Below, piece by piece: positions 1 through 9,939 of a stretch of 64,000 nt of DNA. The stretch comes from Primula veris (taxonomy: Eukaryota > Streptophyta > Magnoliopsida > Ericales > Primulaceae). The notes beneath the pieces were generated by a model. It made no database searches, was not told where the DNA came from, and saw only the letters and a list, made by a program, of their open reading frames with translations. The DNA lies in the NCBI GenBank assembly GCA_963682055.1, contig OY821747.1:25852126-25916125 (forward strand), read 5' to 3'. Each line of letters opens with the position of its first letter. The first letter of the stretch is position 1. Both the position numbers and the translations under genes were made by a program.

Positions 1-556
1 CGATCATCATCAACAACTCACCAATTAGCTTTTTAAGAAGCAATTAGAATCGTGAGCGAAGTTACATTTTTGTAACTAAATTTGTATCGAGTGTTTTATA
101 AACTCAATTGTGAGCGAGTGAACGGGTAGAGGCTTTGTAAGCAAGTGAAGCTTAAAAGCTCTAGGTTTTTCATTCGGGTACTCATAAATTGAGGGGGAGT
201 CGTAGACTCGTAGACGTATTCTCTTGCACTTGTATCAAGAGTAGGAACCCCGGGTAGAGGGTGAGCCAATCGGTCGATTGAGCTCAATAGGATTTGTAAT
301 ATCCGCAAGAACATTTTTAGTGAAATACTCGGTAGTACCGAGGAGAGGACGTAGGCGCGTTTGCCGAACCTCTATAAATCGTGGTGTCAATTCCTTTCCC
401 TTACTTTTACTTTACGCAACTTATTTTATTGCTTATTTTCTTGTTTGCGTTAAGTAATTCTAGCAATTCTTTAACACTTGTTATAACGCTTAAGCTTAGA
501 ATTGCATTAGTTGGGTGTTAGTTGCTTAGAATTTTAATTAGCCGAAAATCGCCATA
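1..556 (+). repeat. Truncated LTR of element-C family (3' part)
   Basis: Base 1 aligns with base 44759 of the 5' LTR of element C, and the match runs almost unbroken to about 552-556. There the sequence leaves the LTR just after the GAAAATCGCC motif, so the last 45 bases or so of a normal LTR are missing. The upstream part (U3 and TATA box) lies outside the window. Immediately beyond the break the sequence becomes a FAR1-like coding remnant on the other strand, so this LTR end was joined to that gene by truncation or deletion. Confidence 0.9.
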
Positions 557-1323
557 AACCTTAGTAAGTTTTCCTTTATTATCGTATTCATAGTCATGAA
601 AAAATGAGGGGAATATTTTTTTTTTCTGTCGAAATACTCTAAAATGGTAGAGCTTCTCCCAATCTCAAATTTTTTTGTCTACGCAAATATGATTTAATGT
701 CCTCCGTAAGAAAACCGACATTTGTTGATCCACCGGCTAGTATACTCATGTATCTATGTGTAGTTTTGGGACCTAAACCCACAGCTGCTACAACATTAAT
801 GGCCTTAGCTTGAACATCGTTAATATGTCGATGTGATTTGAAATATTGCGTTGTAAGTCAGTCTTTCAAAAGATGATTATGATCCTTAACAAATGTGGTT
901 ACTTTAAATTTACTCGTATCTTTGATTAATCTAATCCTCATAATACATAAGCAGCCACATCTTGTTTCAGAACGCTTTTTGGAAACAATCATTCGCTCGT
1001 CCTTTGCTTTTTTTCTTCCTTAGTACATGAATAGTCTCTGATATTTATAACTTGAATTTTTCCTTTACTCTTTTGGGTAGAACGAATTTTTGTGTCAAAT
1101 CCCGTAACTCGTCCATACCTATTCCAATAAATGTACTTGCTTCAAGCGAATCAAAAATCATACCAACACGGGGTTCACAAACAGAATTAGCTTCGGACTC
1201 GTTCTCAACCAAGACAGACTTTTTAGTTAGGTTACCAATATCATCTATTGGGTGCCCACTATCATTTCCTTGCCTAGTATCATCTTTTGTATGATTATTC
1301 TGGGGCAATTCATTCAAATCCAT
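557..1323 (-). pseudogene. FAR1/FHY3-related (FRS) gene fragment, N-terminal part, broken
   Basis: On the minus strand an ORF starts at ATG 1323 (MDLNELP...) and runs to 1045. It contains EPRVGMIFDSLEA, the usual start of a FAR1 DNA-binding domain. Past a frame break, the same strand encodes KRSETRCGCLCIMRIRL, then KFKVTTFVKDHNH, then a segment with YMSILAGGSTNVGF and YLRRQKN, in the order seen in FAR1-related proteins (WRKY-GCM1-type zinc finger and start of the MULE-derived region). Stops interrupt it (for example after HNHLLKD). It ends at the truncated LTR near 556, so the transposase-like core is absent here. FAR1 proteins are domesticated Mutator-like transposases acting as transcription factors. 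This copy cannot make one. It could be a dead host gene or a Mutator element relic. Confidence 0.75.
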
Positions 1324-4300
1324 ATCAATCCTGTGAAATCATGTCAAAGTTGTGTCAAAATTATGATGATTTGCATTTAGTGACAGATACCAACGGATGA
1401 CCATATATAATTCATCAAATTTTACATTTGTATTACATTAAAAAAACCTCAAGTTTTAAGCTCAAAAACTTTTAATGATTTAACCAAATAAAAGAAGTTT
1501 TAAAATTAATGTGTTTTACAAGGAGGTTAGCAACATTTATAAGTTTCTCATAAAATAATCAACCGATCTAATACTTGCTAATTAGACAATTAGGTCAGAG
1601 ATCAAATAACTATTTGATATCAAAGGTAGCTATTTCATGTCAAATAGATTGTTTAAAACGCAACTAAAATATAAAAACTAATTAGACATTATACATGTGT
1701 CAAAACGGAAGATAAATGGATTTAAATTGCTTGTTCTCTCTAGTATATTTCTTTGTCAATTGCACTAATAGAAAGGTTTAGAAGATCGAAATAATATGCG
1801 GCGACATGGAGTAACAAGGTTTATGAAGCTGCATCGGTTTGGTAAGAAGTAGTAAAAGATTGTTTACACCTTAGTTTTCTATTGCCCTGTTCTGTTCTTT
1901 CTCTTTGGAAAATTCTCTGTCTGCTTTTTGATGTGGAGATTTGTGAATTTTTTTATCAATTCCCGCCAAAGTGACTATGGCCACTTTTTATTAGAGTTAT
2001 TTTCTATTTTTTTTAATGTTTTAAAACTAAGTTAATCACAACCCTTTATATCTTATTAAGAATCCAACGGTAAAACAGGAATAGTTTTTTAAACTATACA
2101 TAAAAGTATAGTCTGTGGCCCCTTCTCCCTAAAAAATAACCTTAAAAGTTGACCCGACTGACGTTGATCAGTCTTGTCATCATTTTTTTACACATGGCAA
2201 ATTAGCCAAAAAGACGAAGAGTTACACGATGGCAAACTACATCCCTACATCCACATGGAGAAAAATATTTTGAATTTAATATATAACAGTACAACTCACT
2301 TGCCATAGATGTAAAAAAACATTTTTTATAAGTTTTTTGTTGAATTTTCAATTTTGAAGCCTTGATTTCTTTTAATAAAAAAAAAAAAAAAACCTTCCAC
2401 CCAATTTCTTTGATGAAATGAATCACTCAATTTAGTTGTTTTAAAAGACCGAATACCTTTAATCATCGTTACAAGTTATTGATGATATTGTGATTGATCA
2501 ATATTTGAACTAATAAAAACACAGTAGTGAAGCACTGAAGCCAACGATGAAAAAAAAAAACCATTCATATATTTTTTCAACTATATAGAGATTTTATTTT
2601 AAAAAAAAACTTTAGATGGGGTGATAAATGCAAGTTACCAAACAAACCGTACATTATTAGCAATATCATTAACAATTAAAACTCATGATGAGTGAATGTC
2701 ATGTAATATGTCATATCATCAGGTTGATTATTTGGGTATATTTTTTAGATATGATAAATGTGTGAGTAAAATCATTTTACTAAAAAAAAAAATACTAAAA
2801 CAAAATTATTATGCTTTTAGAGTCCTAAGAATGTATTAGTCATGGGTAATTACAATCCATATTTTTTATGTCGAAGATAAGTTGAATGGCTTTGCTTCTG
2901 GCATCGACACTTTCTGCTGCTCCTCGACTCTTTTCTTCTCTCTCTTTCGGCCTGCGCCTTCCTCGTATTTTCCATCTCCCACTCCATCGCCGTCTTCTCT
3001 TCCATGTTCTTCTTCTTGTGCTCCATCTTCTGATTACTGTTCAATCTTTTCCAAAATCAATCACTTATTTACCTAGTCTTAAAAGATATACAATTTGCCA
3101 GTTTTTGAAGAATAATACAGTTTCTGACCACTATTAAACTTAGAAAAATCCTTCTTATTATGCATTATATTCCCACAAACCTTGCCTGAAGATGCAAACG
3201 AGGATATATAAACTACTTATCCCTTTTCATTTTTAAAAATAAATAAATACAGTATAGATACACATAAAGCACACGAGGGTTACAATTTCTCTGGCTGTTG
3301 TATCAATTCTTTAGTTAAATAAGTAATACTGGGAAAAAATTACAGAACATAGGAATTAGACAAATTTAATAGAGACTCAAATAAATAAAAAAGATTAGTT
3401 ATGTCTTTGAGACCAAGGTTAGTATTTAAGACTAATCCTCTGTATACATTGATTTATTTCCCTAGCAAACAGTAATGACTATTAGGTAAAATAAGTAGGT
3501 AACAGGCGTTTCAAAAATCGACAAATCGAAACGTGATAAAAAGTAAAAACTATGACTAATGCACAAAACAGTACAGAACGGATTTAATATAAAACAAGAC
3601 CCAAACAAACAACAATGCTTTACATCTTAATATTTCAAAAAATAATAATAATGTTTTTGGGTCAAATCGATGTAATGAGGCTAATGACAAACTAATTATA
3701 TGTTGGCTTGATTCGGTTTGATACTTTGAAAAATAATCTAATTGGCTTGGTTTTTGGTTTTTGGCCTTTGAAACGGAACAGAACCAAACCAAACCAAACC
3801 AAACTGATCACTTATATACATCAGTTTTTTATACATTGTTGTAAGACGTTTATACGATGGATTGTGCATATTGCATGAGTCGGAGTTAATTGATGTATAA
3901 GATTTAAATTAGAGACTTTTGACTTATAAAATATGTTGGACCAAATGTCACTAAAAAATGGCTTAAAACTTGTTTAGTTAGACCACAAATGAATTGTCTG
4001 ACCAGAAAATAATGTATGACCAAATATGTCACTTTTAGAATGTTAGGATTAAAGTGCAACTTGATGAAACTGTATGACCAAATATGATATCCAACTTGAT
4101 AATTACGTTACAACAAAGCTTTTTCTTAAACAAAATATATAAACCAAACGGTTTCATGATAAACTATATTTAATCCAAATTTCCAGTACTTGTTGGATAT
4201 CATATATTATGAGGAAAAATCACATCGCGAGAAATGCTAGGACAGTGATTTTTTCATTGCGTCTTATGTCGAACGATATGTTGTCTAGCTAAGATGAATA

Positions 4301-4770
4301 ATTTTTCGAACTGTCCTATTCAAAGCAACATAGACCACAATGTATAAGTCAATATCATTATTCCATAAGGAGTATGATGAATTTACATTGACTCCGAACT
4401 CATCACGCATTTGTTGTTGGACAATAATAAACTGTATCATTTTTCATGAAAACAACATGTTTCGTCATAATCGGGAAAATAAGTGCTTCTAATGTCCGAT
4501 AATAATGTTTTTTATGGGTCTTGTTCCTACCTGAATATTTTTGTAATCATAATTGCTCGATTTAGCTTTTATGAATCTCACTTAATAATCGAATTATTCA
4601 GACTTTATGAATCTATTTTAATATATGAACTTAAGTCCCAAAGATGATATCATAAAAAGACCAAAAATATGTCAATTTTCCATTACATTAATCAACGTGC
4701 ATAAACAACTTTCTCCTTTTAAGCCTTAATTATTCCAAACTTTGTTAATTATGCTAGCAAAACCGTAATC
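1324..4770. other. AT-rich intergenic DNA, no supported gene
   Basis: The longest ORFs here are short, low in complexity (for example the CT-rich stretch near 2880-3080, open on both strands) and match no family I recognise. I see homopolymer A/T runs and no clear RNA gene, tandem array or LTR. The right edge is the insertion site of element A. Confidence 0.5.
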
Positions 4771-4775
4771 GGTAA
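4771..4775. repeat. Target-site duplication of element A, left copy (GGTAA)
   Basis: GGTAA directly precedes the TGATAAAG terminus of element A and recurs at 22184-22188 directly after its other terminus. A perfect 5 bp duplication is what an LTR-retrotransposon integrase makes. Confidence 0.95.
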
Positions 4776-5345
4776 TGATAAAGCAATAACTTTGGTCGGT
4801 GGCGTTATGCTTTTCAACGAGAATATTATAATCAAAAGATAGTAATTATTGGACACTTCTTGAATCTTTATTATTGCTCGGTTTTACAACTTGCTCGGTT
4901 TACAATCTCTTATTACACTTGTACTCGACTTAATGATTTACTCTTGTACTTGATCTTTATCTTTCTCTTCTGTGATCGGTCTTTAGTCTTGCTCGGCTTG
5001 CTTTCTAGTGAGATAAGCTCTGACAAGTCTTTCTCTTTTCTCTCCTTCTCTCTATATTTTTTAGATAGATTTTCCGGTCCTTCTTTTAGTGAAGGTACTT
5101 GGTTATTTATAGGCAATTGTACCTCATAGGATGTTGACAAATGTCTCCATCTCATGCGTCACTTCATGGGCTTTTCCACTGTGGACCTTTACCAATTGGG
5201 CTAAGACCTTTATAGATAATGACCTGTTAGGAAAGCACTTTTAGACCATGAGTTTTTGGATTCAAGCATTGGGTACCCTCTAATAATGTGTGGATCGATT
5301 CATGCCCGAATAGGCATATTCGGGTCTAATTTTTGTGTTCTATCA
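4776..5345 (-). repeat. Element A 3' LTR
   Basis: This 570 bp repeat begins TGATAAAG and ends TTCTATCA on the plus strand and closely matches 21624-22183, with a few substitutions and small indels. The termini form an inverted TGATA/TATCA pair. A TATAAATA box lies on the minus strand at 5111-5104. Confidence 0.95.
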
Positions 5346-5360
5346 AGTGCTCCCTGACTT
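5346..5360 (-). other. Element A polypurine tract
   Basis: Read on the minus strand, the purine-rich AAGTCAGGGAGCACT abuts the 3' LTR and would prime plus-strand DNA synthesis. The same sequence abuts the 3' LTR of element B at 61441-61455. Confidence 0.7.
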
Positions 5361-5557
5361 CTTCGGTGTGGTTACCACGGTGAGGGAGTTATGATTGGTC
5401 TGACGAGGATGTTACTTCGGTCTTGCTGTTCCCAATGTCTCATCGAGAAACGCACTAGATTTATACTATTTCCTCGTGGTCATTTAATGTCATTGAGAAG
5501 TCCTGCCATGATATCTTGCTTCGAGGAAAACTTTTGACCTTCCCAACATTTGTCTAT

Positions 5558-5564
5558 TATAAAA
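5558..5564 (+). promoter_or_regulatory. TATA box of antisense ORF1 (A)
   Basis: TATAAAA followed by GGG lies 62 bp upstream of the ATG at 5620. The counterpart in element B lies 60 bp before its ATG. Confidence 0.65.
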
Positions 5565-5619
5565 GGGATAGCGCCCCCTTCATAAACATTTAATTTAATA
5601 AAGTTTTGCTAGTAACGTT

Positions 5620-5931
5620 ATGGCCTCTCCTAATGGTTCTACTGGTGACAACTCTCCCGAATACATTGCTTACTTAGAAAACGAGGTCAAGAAAGCTCGT
5701 AGTGTGAAAAGGAAGTTGGCTGTTGTGACAAAAAGGTTGTCTGATATGGACGTGGCTCATCATGTGATGATGGCTGATCGGGATTGGGCCTTTGAACGGA
5801 TAAAGAGGCTCGATGCTTATCTGGAGAAGCATAAGGCGACAAAAAGGGCTTATAAGCTTGCCTTCAATGAGCTGCATGCTCGGTCCAAGCCGGGGTCGGA
5901 TGTCGTTGAAGCAAGCTCTTCCTCGGGATAA
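5620..5931 (+). CDS. Antisense ORF1 of element A: small coiled-coil protein, 103 aa
   Basis: It starts MASPNGSTGDN and is rich in Lys, Arg, Glu and Leu, with a predicted coiled coil over about residues 12-90 and a Ser-rich acidic tail. It keeps the motif KRAYKLAFNELHARSK near the C terminus. The counterpart in element B (61212-60892, 106 aa) shares MADRDWA, KRAYKLAF and LHARSK; ORF2 next door is a paralogue. The ATG is chosen because it follows a TATA box by 62 bp and matches the start in B. An AATAAA lies at 6009-6014, about 78 bp past the stop. The function is unknown; I recognise no domain. It lies on the strand opposite gag-pol, so it must come from its own promoter and not from the LTR. 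Confidence 0.7.
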   Translation: MASPNGSTGDNSPEYIAYLENEVKKARSVKRKLAVVTKRLSDMDVAHHVMMADRDWAFERIKRLDAYLEKHKATKRAYKLAFNELHARSKPGSDVVEASSSSG

Positions 5932-6008
5932 TTAGTTGTTGTGATTTCTTTTTTTTCTTTTTTTTTTGTTGGGTGTCATCACCAAGTTGTAACCGAACTA
6001 TTGAAATT

Positions 6009-6014
6009 AATAAA
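6009..6014 (+). terminator. Poly(A) signal after ORF1 (A)
   Basis: AATAAA lies in a T-rich 3' region downstream of the ORF1 stop. A minus-strand AATAAA sits at the matching place in element B (60812-60807). Confidence 0.5.
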
Positions 6015-6175
6015 ATATTTCCTTATTCTTGTTCTTGTTTGTTTACTTTTCCAATACCTTGTTGGATGCCGTAATTGGACTGAAACTGTTAGTAGGTGTC
6101 CATAAATGTTCTTGGGAAGCTTCAAGAGGGTTATCTTATTTCGAGATGACCTTTGATCTACCCATTATCCATCCT

Positions 6176-6182
6176 TATAAAA
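6176..6182 (+). promoter_or_regulatory. TATA box of antisense ORF2 (A)
   Basis: TATAAAA followed by GGGGG lies 56 bp before the ATG at 6232. The element B counterpart is 57 bp before its ATG at the gap measured from the motif start nearest the gene. Confidence 0.65.
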
Positions 6183-6231
6183 GGGGGCTATATCTGCTTT
6201 CTTTGTATAATTCTCTTTTTATAACGAATCA

Positions 6232-6567
6232 ATGGCTTCTCCTCACGGAAGTAGTGGAGATAACCTTCCTGAGTATATCGCTCATTTAGAAGAGGAGGTT
6301 AGGAAAGCTCGTATTCTTAAGAGGAGGTTTGCTTCCTTAACGAGAGAAGCTCGTCGGGCTGTTGAACTGGAGGGCAACCTGGCCTCCATGGAAAGTGCCT
6401 ATCAGAAGGCCTTGATCGATAATATTTGGTCTCTTGCTCGGATTAAAGAGCTCGAGGTCTTTGTGGAGAAGCATAAGGCTTCCAAGAGGGCTTACAAACT
6501 GGCCCTCAAGGAGGTGTATGCTCGGTCCAAGAAGAGGCCGGACGACGAAGCAGGCCCTTCTAAATAA
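6232..6567 (+). CDS. Antisense ORF2 of element A: small coiled-coil protein, 111 aa, paralogue of ORF1
   Basis: It starts MASPHGSSGDNLPEYIAHLE and ends with KRAYKLALKEVYARSK plus an acidic tail. The start and the C-terminal motif are shared with ORF1, which shows an ancient duplication. The middle is a heptad-like coiled coil (about residues 14-95) with alternating Lys/Arg and Glu. The element B copy (60588-60250, 112 aa) is colinear and ends NDEAGPSTK against DDEAGPSK here. The ORF is intact. AATAAA lies at 6627-6632. The function is unknown. Confidence 0.7.
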   Translation: MASPHGSSGDNLPEYIAHLEEEVRKARILKRRFASLTREARRAVELEGNLASMESAYQKALIDNIWSLARIKELEVFVEKHKASKRAYKLALKEVYARSKKRPDDEAGPSK

Positions 6568-6626
6568 TTTATTTTTGTAATTTCTTTTCTGTTCGACTGT
6601 GTATTTGTAATGGACTTTCTGGAATT

Positions 6627-6632
6627 AATAAA
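6627..6632 (+). terminator. Poly(A) signal after ORF2 (A)
   Basis: AATAAA lies about 60 bp past the ORF2 stop. The matching position in element B is 60188-60183 on the minus strand. Confidence 0.5.
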
Positions 6633-6986
6633 ATATCCTTTTATTTTCCTTTGCTTCTTTTTATGTTTCCCATGCAATTTACTTTTGCTGTATTGTTTTT
6701 TTCCCACGCGCACGTGGCGTTGTTTAATGGGCTTCTTTGAACCGTGTGCATGATCTTATCCACTTAGTTTTCTCGATCCCTGTGCAAAGTATATATTTAA
6801 TATTCCTTGAGATTGTTGCACTTCCCCCTAAGTATATGCATGTATATCCTTTTCCAATATCTATTAAAATAATGGCACAAATCCAAGAGTCTCTTTTGAA
6901 CAGTCGCGTCTCTTTAATACACACGCTTCTTTAAATCTTTTGGTGAACGGTTGCGATTCTTCACCTCATGCCCTTTTACATTTGTC

Positions 6987-6994
6987 TATAAATA
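6987..6994 (+). promoter_or_regulatory. TATA box of antisense ORF3 (A)
   Basis: TATAAATA lies 85 bp before the ATG at 7072. The element B counterpart (59702-59695) has the identical octamer 92 bp before its ATG. Confidence 0.65.
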
Positions 6995-7071
6995 ACTTCT
7001 TTGAAGCTTGCCTTTCTTTACAATCTCGTCATATATTCTCTGCTTTATTTATTCTTATTCTGTATATTGCT

Positions 7072-7355
7072 ATGGCTTCTCCATTTTCCAGTTCTGCCTT
7101 GACTTTGCAAGTGGAGGCTTTTGAAGCCTCTTATGGCAATGCACTGAAGATGCTGAGGTGGAGTTGGCAGTAATGCGTGCTCACCATAAGGAGATGGTGA
7201 GGGAGTTGACTTGGCTGAGGGCCGAGCTGGAATATTGCCGGCGTGCTCATCAGTCTTTGATCGATGAGAACGAAGTTCTGAGGAGGAATCCTTCACTACA
7301 AGATGCTGCAAGACCTGCGGGGACCTCTCATCGATACCGACCAACTTCACCCTAA
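7072..7355 (+). pseudogene. Antisense ORF3 of element A, frameshifted coiled-coil protein
   Basis: The reading frame starts MASPFSSSALTLQVEAFEAS at 7072, shifts near 7145, and continues as VELAVMRAHHKEMVRELTWL through SHRYRPTSP to 7355. The intact copy in element B (59610-59317, 97 aa) shows the same blocks joined: LQVEAFEASYG, EMVRELTWLR, YCRRA and SHRYRSTSP. A few bases were lost here, so this copy would make a truncated protein. The protein looks like a short coiled coil with a Ser/Pro-rich tail; the role is unknown. A T-rich tail and the motif TTTATTAATGA near 7726 are also present in B. Confidence 0.65.
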
Positions 7356-7594
7356 TAATTTCTTTTTGCTTTATTCTCTTGCACTCTTCTTCTTTTTCTG
7401 TTTTATATTTTGTTCTCTCTATTTGAGCACCTTTCATTTTTCTTCTTCGTTTTCTTGATTGTTTTATACTTTCTTCTCGCACACTTTGAGGACTTTCTTC
7501 ATTTTTTCCCTTTTTGTTTTATGTTTCTTTTCTTCGTACTTCCCTTTTTGTTTTATGTTTCTTTTCTTCGTATTTCCTGTTCGCTTGGCTCTTT
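7356..7594 (+). repeat. Pyrimidine-rich tract after ORF3 (A)
   Basis: This 3' region is almost all T and C with repeated TTTTCTTCG and TTTTATGTTT words. At the same place element B has a longer purine-rich tract on the plus strand (58750-59316), which is the same pyrimidine tract read on its gene strand. ORFs called here are artefacts of composition. Confidence 0.6.
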
Positions 7595-7700
7595 GATGTA
7601 ATCGATCTCCTTTGGATGTTTTGTCCTCTGATGTAATCAATCTCCTTTGGATGTTTTGTCCTCTGATGTAACAGATTTCTTTTGATGTTGTCCTTTGATG
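7595..7700 (+). repeat. Short tandem repeat, 35 bp x 3
   Basis: GATGTAATC recurs at 7595, 7630 and 7665, giving a 35 bp unit. The third unit is diverged. Element B has a 48 bp tandem repeat built on related words at 58621-58745. Confidence 0.75.
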
Positions 7701-7941
7701 TAATGAATGCCTGTGTATCCCATCTTTATTAATGAAATATATATTTGCATCTTCTATTGTTCTTCTTTTTATGTTGCGTTTGTGGTTTGTGGTTTGTCGT
7801 TTCTTGGAATGTTGGATCTTCGAATATCTTGTTACTTTTATTTCTTGCCGTACTGTAGCCATGTGATATCTGAGGCATGGCAGATTGGTCAAAGATGCAT
7901 GTTCCCAAGCATTGTCAGACAATGCCATACTATCTTTGCTC

Positions 7942-7948
7942 TATAATA
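7942..7948 (+). promoter_or_regulatory. TATA box of antisense ORF4 (A)
   Basis: TATAATA lies 109 bp before the ATG at 8051. In element B, TATAAGTA lies 108 bp before the matching ATG. Confidence 0.6.
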
Positions 7949-8050
7949 CCCTTTCGTCTTTTTTCAAGTTGTATCATTATCTGGTATAAGCTTCTCTCCT
8001 CCATTGCTTATCCTTTCTTCTTTCTCTGTTGGTATAATAACCGTTTAAGA

Positions 8051-8530
8051 ATGTTTGAGCCAGTGGTGAGATATCATGCTCAAATGAAGGACTTAGATGC
8101 TGAAGTGTCTCGGGTCCGTCATCACATGGCTAAACTAGAAAGGGAATATGGGGTTCTGGCTTTCAGTCAGTTTGACTCATATCCCGAGAAGACCCTTAAG
8201 TGGACCGAGATCTCAGCCCTGAGTCGCCAGCTCGACCAGTTGTTGTTGCGTAGAAATCATTTGGCTAACTCTTGGTATGAGGCCGAGGAGATTTGGGATC
8301 AAGCTCAGGAAGAGTTTGACAACGGTCCTCAGGGCCTAGCTAGCATGATGGTTAAGAATGCTCGGCTTAAGGAACATATCACTGCCTTTAATAGGGAGAA
8401 TGCCGGCCTTTCCCGGGAGAATGAGTGTTTGATCATCATGAACGATTCATACCAAGCTCGGTTAGATCGCTCTGCTCGGGTAGCTCTATCTCGGTCTGGC
8501 AGTTCGGTCTTCTCGCCCATTGATCCTTAA
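8051..8530 (+). CDS. Antisense ORF4 of element A: coiled-coil protein, 159 aa
   Basis: It starts at ATG 8051 (MFEPVVRYHAQMK). The start is chosen because the element B copy (58222-57743) begins at the same place and is also exactly 159 aa. Conserved blocks are KWTEISALSRQLD, RNHLANSWY, EEIWD and NDSYQARL, with the C terminus SRSGSSVF.PIDP. The second half is a predicted coiled coil (about residues 90-140). There is no membrane segment or known catalytic motif. It is intact here and in B even though gag-pol is broken in both. The function is unknown. Confidence 0.72.
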   Translation: MFEPVVRYHAQMKDLDAEVSRVRHHMAKLEREYGVLAFSQFDSYPEKTLKWTEISALSRQLDQLLLRRNHLANSWYEAEEIWDQAQEEFDNGPQGLASMMVKNARLKEHITAFNRENAGLSRENECLIIMNDSYQARLDRSARVALSRSGSSVFSPIDP

Positions 8531-8737
8531 TTAAATGGGCTTATTTTCTGATGTATTCCCCATTTTGTAATTTGTATTTTGTGCCATTTCTTCGTATTTC
8601 GTGCCTTTTCATATGCTGGACTTTTTATAACGCCTTGTAACTCATGCTTCTTTTAATATTTTGAACTGTTGTAACGTCTCGTACCTTGTGCCTTTTCATC
8701 TGTTGCAGTGCTTCGTAATTCGTGCCTTATGATTCTC

Positions 8738-8743
8738 TATAAA
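8738..8743 (+). promoter_or_regulatory. TATA box of antisense ORF5 (A)
   Basis: CTCTATAAATGCTCCC lies 92 bp before the ATG at 8830. The same string is present 92 bp before the ORF5 start in element B. Confidence 0.7.
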
Positions 8744-8829
8744 TGCTCCCTACTGTTTTGCATTTTATTTATCATATTTTTCCCTCTTCTTTCTATCACT
8801 TGTTTCTCTTAACCTGTTTTTTCTTTGAG

Positions 8830-9186
8830 ATGGCCCCTCTTACTAGATCTGCTGCAAAAAAGAAAGCCCTTCTTGAAGAGGAGCCTACTTATATGCTACC
8901 CCGTCCCCCCGGCTTTGAGAATTTTACCCCTCTTGAGTTGAAATAGATCGAGATATCGTGGCTGAAAGTCGATCTTAAGTGTGCTCATACCGAAGTCAGG
9001 AGGTTTAAACAGTATTGGGAGGAGGAGGGTGTTGCTCATTTTGAAGCCGAGCAGAAGTGCAAATCTCAATCTCATGCTTCAAAACAATTAGAGATTGACA
9101 TTTCCCATTTGATTAGGGAGAAGGAGCATTTGGAGGAGCTTTTGGCGAAGAAGGATGCTGGTGTGGGGGGTAGTTCTAAGTTTTAG
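8830..9186 (+). pseudogene. Antisense ORF5 of element A, one premature stop
   Basis: It starts MAPLTRSAAKKKALLEEEPT and would be 118 aa, but a TAG at 8944-8946 interrupts it after FTPLELK. The frame then continues as IEISWLKVDL, RRFKQYWEEEG, HLIREKEHLEELLAKKDA. The element B copy (57507-57145, 120 aa) is intact, with Glu at the stop position. A basic N terminus (TRSAAKKKA) is followed by a Pro-rich segment (LPRPPGF) and a coiled coil. An AATAAA is at 9265-9270. The function is unknown. Confidence 0.68.
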
Positions 9187-9264
9187 GGATAGGCGGTTTT
9201 CTGTAAAAATGTTTTTCCTTTTTCTTCTGCCGTTGTACTTGTTTGTTTTCCCCCTTATGGATGA

Positions 9265-9270
9265 ATAAAA
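9265..9270 (+). terminator. Poly(A) signal after ORF5 (A)
   Basis: AATAAA lies about 80 bp after the ORF5 stop. Element B has the same signal at 57073-57068 on its minus strand. Confidence 0.5.
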
Positions 9271-9595
9271 GCACTTTATTATCTGCTTTCCTTTTATAAG
9301 TCGTTTATTACTTCTTTTCTTTGCTTGCATGTTTCTTCAGTACGAGTCTCTGTTCTTTACCTCGGTCACCGGGGTTATCCCCTCGGAGAGCGTTGCTAGA
9401 CTTGAGGCTGAAGTGCCGTCTAGCTAGAAACGGTCTTCGTTTATCTTGTTCGGTGTTCCTGTGGTAATAAATATTGTTGGATGTCGAGGAACTTGTGCAG
9501 TGGGTGTCCTCGGTGGTAATTATTGTTCCATGTTGCTTGTATTAATATTGGTAGCGTATGTTGGAAGCTTTTTGTGGTGGGGTCCACTGGCCGTT

Positions 9596-9601
9596 TATAT
9601 A
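9596..9601 (+). promoter_or_regulatory. Possible core promoter of the spliced antisense gene (A)
   Basis: TATATA followed by GG lies about 340 bp before the first ATG (9940). The surrounding block, including GTCCACTGGCCGTTTAT, is conserved in element B near 56791-56815, where the box reads TATTTAGG. Conservation between otherwise diverged non-coding DNA suggests a promoter and 5' leader. Confidence 0.45.
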
Positions 9602-9939
9602 GGTGTAATGATGTGAACTGTATGGGTTAGTGGGATAACCTTTTGACGTGGCAAAATCTGGGGCGTTGATTTTGAAATATCTGAGGGTGGTTTGACTTTT
9701 CTGTGGCTGAAAAGAGGGAAACCTCTGTCACACGAAAGGACGGTTAATATTTTATTCCTTTTTTTGCGGCTCCACTCCATTATCTTTCCTAAGTAATTCT
9801 TTTCGATCCTATCTTTCCCCATAATTTCCCCAACGTTTCTCTCTCTAGGGTTTGTCCTTCTCTCTAGAAAATATCTTCCACTATCTTCTCTTAAGAGTAA
9901 AAACATCTCCAGAGCTGTACTCTCCTTATTACTACTGGA

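Noticed and set aside
2850..3137. Overlapping small ORFs on both strands
   Set aside because: Low-complexity CT-rich sequence is open on both strands, with no conserved motif.
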